A stretch of DNA of 64,000 nucleotides. Source: Ascoidea asiatica (lineage: Eukaryota > Ascomycota > Saccharomycetes > Ascoideales > Ascoideaceae). The translations under genes were made by a program, and so were the position numbers. Of the stretch, positions 1 to 9,206 are shown piece after piece (position 1 is the first letter of the stretch; each line of letters starts with the position of its first letter). The stretch covers positions 186,001 through 250,000 of the forward strand of contig BCKQ01000009.1 of NCBI GenBank assembly GCA_001600695.1. The letters run 5' to 3'. Under the pieces are notes generated by a model. The model saw nothing but the letters and a program-made list of their open reading frames with translations. It did no database searches and had not been told where the DNA came from.

Positions 1-2
1 AA

Positions 3-1265
3 AATATTAATAATAATCATACTCAATCTAGTCAATTTACAAATACTATTAAACCTGGTTATGTTGTTTATGAAAAAGCAAATTTTTGTATTGATTCAAG
101 ATATCAAATTCAACAAGTTTTAGGTAAAGGTTCATATGGAACCGTTTGTTCTGCAATTGATACAATTGCTTCAAGTTATTATAGTAGTGAGAATAATATA
201 AATAATAAAATTAGAAATATTAATAATAATATAAATAACAATACCATTTCAATATCATCTCCAAATAATAATAAAAGTAATCCTCCAATTCAAATTGCAA
301 TTAAAAAAGTTTCAAATATCTTTTCAAAAGAAGTTTTACTAAAAAGAGCTGTAAGAGAACTTAAATTATTAAGATATTTCAAAGGTCATAAAAATATTAT
401 AAATTTAATTGATCTTGATATTATTCTTCTTAAACCTTTTGATGGACTTTATTGTTTTCAGGAATTAATTGATTATGATTTAGCAAGAGTTATTCATTCT
501 TCTGTTCAATTTTCCGAATTTCATATTCAAAATTTTATTTATCAAATTTTATGTGGTTTGAAATATATTCATTCTGCTGATGTTATACATAGAGATTTAA
601 AACCTGGTAATATTTTAATTACAATTCAAGGTACTTTAAAAATTTGTGATTTTGGTTTAGCAAGAGGTATTTCTCCAAAATTTTTTAAACATAGATCTTC
701 AACAATTACAAATTATGTTGCAACAAGATGGTATAGAGCTCCGGAATTAATGTTATGTAATAGAGTTTATTCAAAATCAATTGATATGTGGGCTGTTGGT
801 TGTATATTAGGTGAACTTTATGGTAGAAGACCTTTATTTATTGGTGATGATCAAGTTAGGCAAATTGCTGAAATTGTTAAAGTTTTAGGAACTCCTCCAA
901 AAGATTTAATTATAAAATATGGTTCAAGGTTAGCTTGGGATTTAATATCTCCTCCAAAACCTCAATATCATCCATTAAATTGGAATGAAGTTTATCCTTA
1001 TGCAAGTTCTTTAGCTCATGATTTAATTGGTTCATTAATATGTTGGGATAGTAATTCAAGACTTAATATTGAACAATCTTTAAATCATCCATTTTTAAAA
1101 AATGTTCGAGATATTAATGATGAACCAATATGTCAAGATCCTTTTGATTTTAGTTTTGAAAATACTTCAAAATCAATTGACGATTTAAAAACTTTAATTT
1201 ACCAAGAAGTTGAAGCTTTTAGACTTGCAAGAATGGGTAAATATGCTAATTTAAAACCAGAATGA
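3..1265 (+). CDS. SMK1: Meiosis-specific MAP kinase, 5' partial
   Basis: The reading frame is open from the left edge, so the N-terminus lies outside the window; codons fall on positions divisible by three. It encodes a complete CMGC kinase core: glycine loop GKGSYGTV (from 123), AIKK lysine, HRDLKPGN catalytic loop (588), DFGLAR, and a T-N-Y activation motif at 708-716 followed by VATRWYRAPE. The TNY motif, rather than TEY or TGY, is the signature of Smk1, the S. cerevisiae MAPK that controls spore-wall assembly. The segments around GHKNI.NLIDL and the C-terminal DEPIC..PFDF also match Smk1. Odd feature: an Asn/Ser-rich insert of roughly 35 residues (about 170-290) lies in the N-lobe between the glycine loop and the ATP-binding lysine. 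KSS1/FUS3-type and SLT2-type kinases fit less well because of the TNY loop. Sporulation function is inferred by orthology. Confidence 0.93.
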   Translation, partial: NINNNHTQSSQFTNTIKPGYVVYEKANFCIDSRYQIQQVLGKGSYGTVCSAIDTIASSYYSSENNINNKIRNINNNINNNTISISSPNNNKSNPPIQIAIKKVSNIFSKEVLLKRAVRELKLLRYFKGHKNIINLIDLDIILLKPFDGLYCFQELIDYDLARVIHSSVQFSEFHIQNFIYQILCGLKYIHSADVIHRDLKPGNILITIQGTLKICDFGLARGISPKFFKHRSSTITNYVATRWYRAPELMLCNRVYSKSIDMWAVGCILGELYGRRPLFIGDDQVRQIAEIVKVLGTPPKDLIIKYGSRLAWDLISPPKPQYHPLNWNEVYPYASSLAHDLIGSLICWDSNSRLNIEQSLNHPFLKNVRDINDEPICQDPFDFSFENTSKSIDDLKTLIYQEVEAFRLARMGKYANLKPE

Positions 1266-1350
1266 TTATAATTGTAATTGCAATTATTTAAAAAAATTTA
1301 TAGAAAAAAAGAAATAAAAATGTGTAATTCAATTTAATTTATCTATTTTG

Positions 1351-1357
1351 TTACCCG
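1351..1357 (+). promoter_or_regulatory. Reb1-like site (TTACCCG) upstream of PPX1
   Basis: The heptamer TTACCCG sits in the SMK1-PPX1 spacer, about 180 bp upstream of the PPX1 ATG. In Saccharomycotina this is the core of the general regulatory factor Reb1, which clears nucleosomes and can also stop read-through transcription, a plausible job between two tandem genes. The assignment rests only on the motif. Confidence 0.4.
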
Positions 1358-1536
1358 ACAAGTTTTTTTATCGAAATTTTGACTAAAATTGAAATTTAAG
1401 TAACCTTTCTGTAGTCAAAAATGTTTATTTTCTTAAATCTTTTTTATAAAATTCCATTTTAATACTCAGTTGATAATTAATTATTAAGTTTTTACCATTG
1501 AAAATTTTGTTTTCTCTTTTATATATAATTAAAACA

Positions 1537-2706
1537 ATGATGATAAAGTCTTTTCTCAAACAAGCCTCAAAAGTATTTCTTCAAAGTAATTTAAAAAACA
1601 ATGAAATTATTATCACAACTGGAAATCAATCAGCAGATTTAGATTCTATAACATCTTCAATTTTATACAGTTTTTTATATTATAAAAAATCAAATACCTT
1701 TTCTATTCCACTAATAAATATTAACAAAATTGAACTAAGTTTGAGAAGAGATGTTAAATATTTACTTAAAAAATTAGATATTGATGAAAATGATTTACTT
1801 TTCAAAGATGATATTTTTTTCAAAAACTTCAAAGAAAATAAAGAAAACCAGAAAAAAAATAATAATATAAATATTGTTTTAGTTGATCATAATAAATTAG
1901 ATCCAAACTTTGAAGATATTTTTTTCAATGGTGAAAATGTTATTGCAATTATAGATCATCATCAAGATGAAAATGCTTTCAAAGATTCTAATTGTTCAAT
2001 TAATCCAAAAATTATTCAAACTTGTGGTTCATGTTCTTCATTGGTCATGAAGCATTGGTATAGTTATGATAAATCTCTTTTAGAGAAATATCTTCAGAAT
2101 GAACAAGTTTTTTCTTTATTCTTAAGTCCTCTTCTTATTGATACAAATAATATGACATACAAAGCAACTGAATTAGACTTTGAAGCTTTTGATTTATATA
2201 AAGAAACCATCAAAAAGTATAATTTAGATATTGATATTAATGATTTATTTTCAAGTTTAAGTAAAGAAAAAGCTAATTTAACACCTTTATCATTCCAACA
2301 AATTTTAAAAAAAGATTTCAAAGAATATAATGTGAATGATTTAAATATTGGAATTTCTTCTGTACCAAAATCTTTCAATTGGTTATTAAATCAAAAATCA
2401 AATAATGATATTGATAAACTTAAAGAAATGTCTCTTGATTTCATGGAAACTGAAAATATTGATATAGAAATAATAATGACAAATCATGAAGATCCAAATA
2501 CAAATGAATTCAAAAGGGAAATCGGCTTCATATCAACAAACAACGAAAATCATTCAATTAATAAAGATAAAATGATTAATTTAGCAAAAGATATACTACA
2601 ATTAGATGAACTAAACAATTCTAATGGACTTTTGTTCAATCAAAAAGTTATAAAAAGTAGTAGAAAACAGGTCGCACCCTTAATAGTTAGCATTTTAAAA
2701 AATTGA
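1537..2706 (+). CDS. PPX1: Exopolyphosphatase (DHH family)
   Basis: The protein has 389 residues, close to S. cerevisiae Ppx1 (397). Ppx1 releases terminal phosphate from inorganic polyphosphate chains using divalent metal. DHH-superfamily metal motifs are in order: GNQSADLDS near residue 30, VDHNKLD at about 116-122, and the name-giving DHH at residues 140-142 (IIDHHQDE). A DHHA2-like C-terminal half follows. The frame is open upstream to a TTG at 1498, but the first ATG is at 1537, a double ATG, so that start was chosen. The gene converges with PIM1 with a spacer of about 175 bp. No targeting signal is obvious, although KSFLKQASKVFLQSN at the N-terminus is basic and amphipathic, so dual cytosolic and mitochondrial location cannot be excluded. 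Confidence 0.93.
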   Translation: MMIKSFLKQASKVFLQSNLKNNEIIITTGNQSADLDSITSSILYSFLYYKKSNTFSIPLININKIELSLRRDVKYLLKKLDIDENDLLFKDDIFFKNFKENKENQKKNNNINIVLVDHNKLDPNFEDIFFNGENVIAIIDHHQDENAFKDSNCSINPKIIQTCGSCSSLVMKHWYSYDKSLLEKYLQNEQVFSLFLSPLLIDTNNMTYKATELDFEAFDLYKETIKKYNLDIDINDLFSSLSKEKANLTPLSFQQILKKDFKEYNVNDLNIGISSVPKSFNWLLNQKSNNDIDKLKEMSLDFMETENIDIEIIMTNHEDPNTNEFKREIGFISTNNENHSINKDKMINLAKDILQLDELNNSNGLLFNQKVIKSSRKQVAPLIVSILKN

Positions 2707-2882
2707 TTTTAATGAATATGTCTCTATATTTAATTTATAATTCAAAATATTGTTTTGTAAGATAAAAAAAAATGAAATATTTACAGTGTGTATTTAAATG
2801 ATTGTAGACAGACAGCAAAAATAATATACATAAATGCTCAAAGTATTCAACTTGAAATTAAGAATTTAAGAAATTAAAAAAT

Positions 2883-5800
2883 TTACTCATCTTTTTCTTT
2901 ATCTTTTTTTTTAATATTTTTATCAATTTCTTTAAATTCTTTTTCCCAAACATTATTTCCGTTTATATCACTTGGAAATATTCTCTTGAATACATCATCA
3001 TAATAGTCAGCAGGAACAAACTCTAATCCTTCTTTGATATTCTCAGGTAAATCAGCCCAATCACTTATATTATCTTTAGGGAAAATAATAGTTTTAGCTC
3101 CAGATCTTTTAGCAGCTATGGTTTTTTCTCTTAAACCACCGATTCTTAATACTTTACCTGTTAAAGTAATTTCACCTGTCATAGCTACTGTTGGTTTTAA
3201 TGGTTGATTTAATGCTAAAGAAAGGAAACTCGAAGCCATAGTAACACCTGCAGATGGACCATCTTTCGGAACAGCTCCTTCTGGACAATGTAAATGTATG
3301 GCTGCTTTTTCGAAAAATCTATTTTGAGGAAAATGTTTACTTAGAAACATTCTAGCAAAAGAATGTGCAATCTTTGTTGATTCTTTCATAACATCTCCTA
3401 ATTGACCAGTTCTTTCAAAAACTGGATGTGAATGCTCGTTCAAAGGTTGCTCTAATACAGATTCCACATACATTGCTGCACCACCCATACTAGTCCATGC
3501 TAAACCCATAACCACACCTGGTGGAGTTGTTTCATAAAGTCTATCATTCTTAAAGATCACAGGACCAACATAATCTTTCAAATTATCAGGTGTTATGATA
3601 ACTTTTACAGACTCAGGAACTTCAAGTTTATGAGCTTTTTCATTTGCAATAGATTCTTTACTAGTGAGTTTTGGTTCTCCAATTTCTTCTGAAGTATTTT
3701 CAACAATATTGTCTGAAGAAGTTGTTTTTTTAGAATCCAATGTGTCTGATTTTTTAACATCATTCTTAGAGGAAGATTCTGCATCACTTTTGGCTTTTTT
3801 AATAATTTCCTTGACGGATTCTTCTGCAGATATCTCTGGTTTGGCATTTGTTTGATGAGTGATAACATCTCGGATTGATTCTTCTTCATCAGATGAATCT
3901 TTTGTTTCTTCTTTAACAGGTGATTCTTCAGATGCACTTACTTTTTCAACCTCTTCTTTTTCAGTATCAATTGATTTTACTTTAGATTCAGAAATATTTT
4001 CTTGATCTTTTTTATCTGAAACTTCTTCTTCTCCTAAATCTTTTACTATTTTTAAGGCTGCTTTTCTATAAATTTTTTCAATATGTTTCTTTAAATTTCT
4101 TACACCACTTTCTCTACAATAATGCTTTATTAAAAATTCAATAGCTTCAGGACTTAAATCAACATTTGCTTTCTCTAATCCGGATTCTTTTTTGGCAACT
4201 GGACCTAAATATCTTTCAGCAATTTTAACTTTTTCATCAGATATATAACCAGTTAATTCGATTATTTCCATTCTATCTAATAAAGGTCTTGGAATAGTAT
4301 CTAATGTATTTGCAGTACATACAAATAAAACTTGAGATAAATCAACAGGTACATCAAGATAAGTATCCAAGAAAGAATTATTTTGTTCAGGATCTAAAAC
4401 TTCTAATAAAGCAGCAGAAGGATCACCATGAATTGTTGCATGACCAATTTTATCAATTTCATCAATTAAAATTAATGGATTTTCTGTTTGACAACGTTTT
4501 AAAGCTTGTATTAGTCTACCAGGTAAAGCACCAACATAAGTTCTTCTATGACCTTTAATTTCTGCAACATCAGTCATTCCTCCAACAGAAAATCTATAAA
4601 ATTTACGATTTAAAGATCTTGCAATAGATTTTCCAACAGAAGTTTTACCAACACCAGGAGGACCAACAAGACAAATAATTTTACCATCAACAACACCTAA
4701 AAGTTTACCAACAGCAATAAATTCTAAAATTCTATCTTTAACATCTTTTAAACCATAATGATCTTCATCTAAAATTTTTAAAGCTTTTGAAATATTATAT
4801 TGTTCTTTTGATTTTATACCCCATGGAACTTGTGTTAACCAATCTAAATAATTTCTAATTACACCATATTCAGACATTGCAGGTTCTAAAGTACCTAATT
4901 TTGCAATTTCATCATCAAAAATTTTTTGAACATTTTTTGGTAAAGATAATTTTTCTGCTCTTTCTTTAAAAGTTTCAATAATTTGATTTCTACCATCATC
5001 CATACCTAATTCTTTTTTAATTTGTTTAAGTCTTTCCATTAAAACAAATTCTCTATTTTTTTTATCTAATTTTGTTTTAACATCATCAGAAATTTTTTGT
5101 TGAATTTCAACAGTCATTAATTCTTTTTTTAATAAAACTAAAGATTTTTCAAGTCTTTTTTCAATATCAAGACTTTGTAAAATATCTTGTAAATCTTTAT
5201 AATCACCAGCAGAAACAGCAGCAGCAAAATCAGCTAATTTTGCAGGTTGATCAAAAATATTTGAAGATTTTGCATCAATTGAAGAAGAAAATGAAATTAA
5301 TTGATCCCTGAAAGAAGAATTAATTTCAGAAATTTCTTTAAAAACTTTAAGCATTTCACTTGTTAAAGCACTAACAACAGGAGATTTTGGATCATATTTA
5401 ATATCTTTTAAAGCAGAAACAGAAACTAAAGAAACAGAATATTGTTTAAGAAAACCAGCGGGGTTTGCTTCATCTCTTGCTTTTATTTTTTTTAAAATTC
5501 TTCTTTCTTTTTCTAAAGAAAACTGATCAATTAAAGAATTTTTAGGATCAATTTTTTTAGAATCCATATTTTCTTTTTCATTTTCATGTTCATTTTCTTT
5601 TTCTTTAACAGGTTCTGATGATTTTATTATAGATTTATCTTCAATATTTGTTGTATCAGAAATTGATTCAGAAATTGATTCTTCAGACTTTTCTTCTTCT
5701 TTTGAAATATTTTCATTTTCTTTTTTATTAGCTTCATTAATATCTTTAGTATCTTTAATAGATTTTAAATTAATTGAAGAAAATTTTTCATCTTTTTTCA

Positions 5801-6902
5801 AATCATCTAAAACTTCATTTTCAATTTTTTTATAATTTTGAATTTTTTCAAATTCAATTTCTTCTTCAGATTTTGGAGGTATTAAATTATTTAATTTTAC
5901 TCTACAATGAGAATATAATAAAACAGTTAAAGTATCATCTCTTGAAGGATATAAACCAGAAATTTGAGCTAAAACACCAGTATTATAAACTTCATCAATT
6001 GAATTTATTATATCACTATCAATAGATTGATTTTTTAAAAGAAAAGCAGCTAAATAACCTTTTTTTTTTGTATACATTTCTTTTATTGCAGTTTTAACAA
6101 TTGGATCTGAAACTATAACAGATTTATAAAAACCTGGCATTAATGGACGAGAAGTTATTGGTAAAGCTAATAATTCAGGATAAATTTCAGGATCTAAAGA
6201 GATTTTATTTGAAGATTTTAGAGATCTTTTACGTTTTGGTTTTGAATCATCATCACCATTACCATTTCCATTACCACCACTTGAACTTGCACCTCCAGAA
6301 GTAATTGCGGAAGAAGAAGAATTTGAATTTGAATCAATTGATTGAGAATGTTTTGATTTTTCAGTATCTTTTTTTCTTCTTGATTTTCTTTGTTTTATAA
6401 TTGGAGTTTCTTCATTTATTGTAGTATCAATTTCATTTTCTTTATCATTTTCAATAGAAATTTCATTTTCATTTTTTTCAAATTTATCATTAATTGAATT
6501 TTCATTATCATTTATAATATCTGAAATATTAGAATCTTTTGATTTATCATTTTTATCATTTTTATCAGAAAGTTTAAAAGAATTTGAATTTAAATTTGAA
6601 TTTTTAGATAATAAATTATTATTATTTGAAAAATTAAAAGAATTATTTAAATTATTTGAAAATAAATTTTGAATATTATTATTATTATTATTATTAGAGA
6701 TAATATTATTTCCTTTTAAATTTTCAAAATTTTTTAATTGAAATTTATTATTTTTAATTAAAGATTGAGAATTTAATAAATGAAAAATATCATTTTTAAG
6801 ACTTACAGGTTTTGAATAAAATCTTAAATTTGATAAAGATGATGATAATAACTTTCTCCTTAACAAAGAAGAGTTTTTAGGTAAACTCTTTGGAGAAAAC
6901 AT
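2883..6902 (-). CDS. PIM1: Mitochondrial Lon protease (ATP-dependent)
   Basis: A 1339-residue Lon protease of the mitochondrial matrix, which degrades misfolded and oxidised proteins and supports mtDNA maintenance. The N-terminus is a typical presequence (basic, Ser/Leu-rich, no acids in the first 30 residues). Then come a low-complexity segment, the Lon N-terminal substrate domain from about residue 240, the AAA+ module (Walker A GPPGVGKT near 745, Walker B ILIDEIDKIG) and the C-terminal Ser/Lys protease. The catalytic pair is S1217 in PKDGPSAG and K1260 in GGLREK, 43 residues apart as in E. coli Lon (S679/K722). It is longer than S. cerevisiae Pim1 (1133), because of Asn/Ser/Lys-rich inserts at about 60-225 and 370-460 and an acidic linker of about 110 residues between the ATPase and protease. 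Followed on the same strand by HAP3 upstream, as in S. cerevisiae. Confidence 0.97.
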   Translation of the reverse strand: MFSPKSLPKNSSLLRRKLLSSSLSNLRFYSKPVSLKNDIFHLLNSQSLIKNNKFQLKNFENLKGNNIISNNNNNNNIQNLFSNNLNNSFNFSNNNNLLSKNSNLNSNSFKLSDKNDKNDKSKDSNISDIINDNENSINDKFEKNENEISIENDKENEIDTTINEETPIIKQRKSRRKKDTEKSKHSQSIDSNSNSSSSAITSGGASSSGGNGNGNGDDDSKPKRKRSLKSSNKISLDPEIYPELLALPITSRPLMPGFYKSVIVSDPIVKTAIKEMYTKKKGYLAAFLLKNQSIDSDIINSIDEVYNTGVLAQISGLYPSRDDTLTVLLYSHCRVKLNNLIPPKSEEEIEFEKIQNYKKIENEVLDDLKKDEKFSSINLKSIKDTKDINEANKKENENISKEEEKSEESISESISDTTNIEDKSIIKSSEPVKEKENEHENEKENMDSKKIDPKNSLIDQFSLEKERRILKKIKARDEANPAGFLKQYSVSLVSVSALKDIKYDPKSPVVSALTSEMLKVFKEISEINSSFRDQLISFSSSIDAKSSNIFDQPAKLADFAAAVSAGDYKDLQDILQSLDIEKRLEKSLVLLKKELMTVEIQQKISDDVKTKLDKKNREFVLMERLKQIKKELGMDDGRNQIIETFKERAEKLSLPKNVQKIFDDEIAKLGTLEPAMSEYGVIRNYLDWLTQVPWGIKSKEQYNISKALKILDEDHYGLKDVKDRILEFIAVGKLLGVVDGKIICLVGPPGVGKTSVGKSIARSLNRKFYRFSVGGMTDVAEIKGHRRTYVGALPGRLIQALKRCQTENPLILIDEIDKIGHATIHGDPSAALLEVLDPEQNNSFLDTYLDVPVDLSQVLFVCTANTLDTIPRPLLDRMEIIELTGYISDEKVKIAERYLGPVAKKESGLEKANVDLSPEAIEFLIKHYCRESGVRNLKKHIEKIYRKAALKIVKDLGEEEVSDKKDQENISESKVKSIDTEKEEVEKVSASEESPVKEETKDSSDEEESIRDVITHQTNAKPEISAEESVKEIIKKAKSDAESSSKNDVKKSDTLDSKKTTSSDNIVENTSEEIGEPKLTSKESIANEKAHKLEVPESVKVIITPDNLKDYVGPVIFKNDRLYETTPPGVVMGLAWTSMGGAAMYVESVLEQPLNEHSHPVFERTGQLGDVMKESTKIAHSFARMFLSKHFPQNRFFEKAAIHLHCPEGAVPKDGPSAGVTMASSFLSLALNQPLKPTVAMTGEITLTGKVLRIGGLREKTIAAKRSGAKTIIFPKDNISDWADLPENIKEGLEFVPADYYDDVFKRIFPSDINGNNVWEKEFKEIDKNIKKKDKEKDE

Positions 6903-7390
6903 GATTATGAAGAAATCAAAATGGATAAATTAAATATATATTCAATTTATTTGTTAACTTGATTATATTTTATTTATTTTATTATCTTATTTGATTATCT
7001 TATTTGATTATTAGTAGTGAAGTTAATTGATTAAAAACTGGTGGCACTGGATATAATAAAAGTGTAATTCGTAATAGTAAGAATGAAAGTATGAGGTTAA
7101 ACAGTGTTACTCAGATATTATGTAATCATGCGAAAATTACAGTGGTTGTACATGAAAGTTGAATGGTGTTTGGTGTTTTCCACAGCCACGGATCCAATAA
7201 CTCAACTGGCTTCTGGAACAAAGGAAATTCATGGGGTGAAAACAGAAGAAGAAAGAAGAGGAAAGTGGTGGTGGTGGTGGTGGTGGTGAAGAAAGAGTTT
7301 ACTGTTACAAGAGAATACAAAGAAGATTGAATAGAATATTGAATTAAGATGGTAAGTAAGAGTAAGAAGATTAGTATATAAAGAGACTAA
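6903..7390. promoter_or_regulatory. PIM1 promoter / HAP3 3' region
   Basis: This 488-bp spacer separates the PIM1 start from the HAP3 stop. It holds a GGT microsatellite (7265-7288), a GGTGGCACT at 7040-7048 that is close to but not identical with the Rpn4 proteasome element GGTGGCAAA, and one two-unit heat-shock-element-like TTCTGGAA at 7211-7218. PIM1 is heat-inducible in S. cerevisiae, which makes the last motif worth noting, but both are weak single matches. No RNA gene was seen. Confidence 0.35.
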
Positions 7391-8506
7391 CTAGTATTCA
7401 TATAAATCATGATTTTCATTGGAATTTGATATGTTAGGTACTTGCAATTCATTCGTTATTGGATTTATAATTCCATTATTATTATTATTATTATTATTAT
7501 CAGTATCATTATTATTATTGTTATTACTTTCATTACTACTGTTATTATTATTATTATTATTATTACCATTACTAGTTTCATTATTATTATTGTTATTGTT
7601 ATTATTATCATTTGAATTATTATTAATTTGTTCTTGAATTTGTATATCAAATGGAGAATGATCATTATTTTGATATAATTCATTAACATTTAAATGATTT
7701 AAATTTAAAGTATCTAAATTACTAAAATTATTCAAAGTATTTAAATTTGTTAAATTACTTAAATTATTTAAATTTAAATTATTTAAATTATTTAAATTCA
7801 TATTATTAAGATTTATATTTGAAATATTTGAAATATTTTCAATTCCATTAACATTAATAGAATCATTATTACTATTACTATTGGCGTTTGAATTTGTATT
7901 TGTATTTATATTTATATTTGATTCAGTAGTATTCTCGACTTCATTAATATTACTAGAAATATTATCAGGAATATTATTAGGAATTGAATTTTGATTTTGA
8001 TTTTGATTTTGATTATTACTATTCTCTTGAATTGAAATTGGAATTTGACTTTGACTTTCATTTTGTTTTGGAATTTGATTTGAGACTTGATTATTATTAC
8101 TATTACTATTACTAGTACTAGTAGTTTTTGACCTTTTTCTTGATTCACCTCTTTCTTGTTTCAAAGCTTGTTGTTCTCTATATTTAGCTAAATAAATTTT
8201 TAAAACTTCTGCATAATTTTCAAAACCTAAAGTTGACATTGCAAATAAAATATCTTCACCATTTATTGTTTTTCTTTTTTCTGCAAGACATTTATCACTT
8301 GCTTCACTTGTTATAAAACTTATAAATTCAGAAACACATTCTTGCATACATTCTTTAGCATCTTTTGATACTTTTGCTGTTGGTGGTAATGTAGTTTTCA
8401 TTAATCTTGCAACATTTGCAATTGGTAACCATCTATCTTGTTCCCTTAATTCCATTTCACCATATCCATTTCCATTAGAACTTCCATTCGAATTACCACT
8501 AGCCAT
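7391..8506 (-). CDS. HAP3: CCAAT-binding factor subunit Hap3/NF-YB
   Basis: A 371-residue protein with an NF-YB histone-fold domain at about residues 26-115: the block [14 protein letters not shown], then [24 protein letters not shown], then [20 protein letters not shown]. Hap3 pairs with Hap5, binds CCAAT with Hap2, and activates respiratory genes. The domain is almost canonical, but the protein is far longer than S. cerevisiae Hap3 (144). The rest (about 130-371) is an Asn/Ser/Gln-rich tail with leucine-asparagine repeats (NLNNL type) and AAT homopolymer runs, likely disordered. Translation starts at MASGNSNG, the only ATG before the domain in frame. It sits between PIM1 and divergent RFT1, an order shared with S. 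cerevisiae chromosome II. Confidence 0.96.
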   Translation of the reverse strand: MASGNSNGSSNGNGYGEMELREQDRWLPIANVARLMKTTLPPTAKVSKDAKECMQECVSEFISFITSEASDKCLAEKRKTINGEDILFAMSTLGFENYAEVLKIYLAKYREQQALKQERGESRKRSKTTSTSNSNSNNNQVSNQIPKQNESQSQIPISIQENSNNQNQNQNQNSIPNNIPDNISSNINEVENTTESNININTNTNSNANSNSNNDSINVNGIENISNISNINLNNMNLNNLNNLNLNNLSNLTNLNTLNNFSNLDTLNLNHLNVNELYQNNDHSPFDIQIQEQINNNSNDNNNNNNNNNETSNGNNNNNNNNSSNESNNNNNNDTDNNNNNNNNGIINPITNELQVPNISNSNENHDLYEY

Positions 8507-9206
8507 ATTATTAACTTGATATATAACTTTCTTTACAGATATTAATATTATAACACAAAACTATTTATCCACTCCTATGTTCTTTACTTCTTTCCTCATT
8601 GTTTATTTCCTCCTTAACATTATTATTTATTATTTATTATTTATTATTTATTATTTATTATTATTTATTTCAGTATTAACCTTACGGCAATAAGCAAATC
8701 TCGAACCCTTCTTGGTGCTAAGTCCTAAAAGGGAAATACAAAGTATCACCTGACCTTTTCTTCTAGTTACTGTTCTTCCGGTCTCCCCTCCACATCCGGT
8801 CTCCATCATTGGTACCTCTGTTCTGGCTCTGCTCTGGTTCTGGTTAGTGCTTATGTGTCGACAATTTAAGCTTTGCACCAGTTTCTCTTCTTTGCTCTTC
8901 TCTCACAGCAATAATCTTAGACCTTTTTTTGCTTTGTTTCGAGATTTCATTCATCTTTTGATATTTGAATATTTATTTGAATCCTTTTTTTTGATATTTC
9001 ATCATTTTTAAATAATACGTAATTGATTAATCAACTTCATTTCAGTATATTTTCAATATCTTTTCAATTAGAAGGATATCAATCAAATAAAACCTATCCA
9101 CTTTTAATTCTACATAATAGATGCTACCTCTTTTAGAATAAGAGAATGCCTTTATTCTGACTTTCACTTTCATTCATTATTCTCTTTTTAAAATAATATC
9201 TTTAAT
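8507..9206. promoter_or_regulatory. Divergent HAP3/RFT1 promoter region
   Basis: About 700 bp serves both divergent genes. From the HAP3 side it contains a TTATTAT-type 7-bp tandem repeat (about 8630-8670), then a locally GC-richer block (about 8680-8900) with no conserved reading frame, then a pyrimidine-rich AT tract leading to the RFT1 ATG. A short GGTTCGAG stretch on the minus strand near 8697-8706 resembles a tRNA B box but cannot be folded into a tRNA. Confidence 0.4.

Noticed and set aside
7104-7289. 61-codon plus-strand frame between PIM1 and HAP3
   Set aside because: It starts on a non-ATG codon and ends in tryptophans encoded by a GGT/TGG microsatellite; no coding signature.
8650-8790. 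Possible minus-strand tRNA around a GGTTCGAG B-box-like sequence
   Set aside because: The T stem would lack the G53-C61 pair and adjacent pairs fail; no matching A box or acceptor stem was found.
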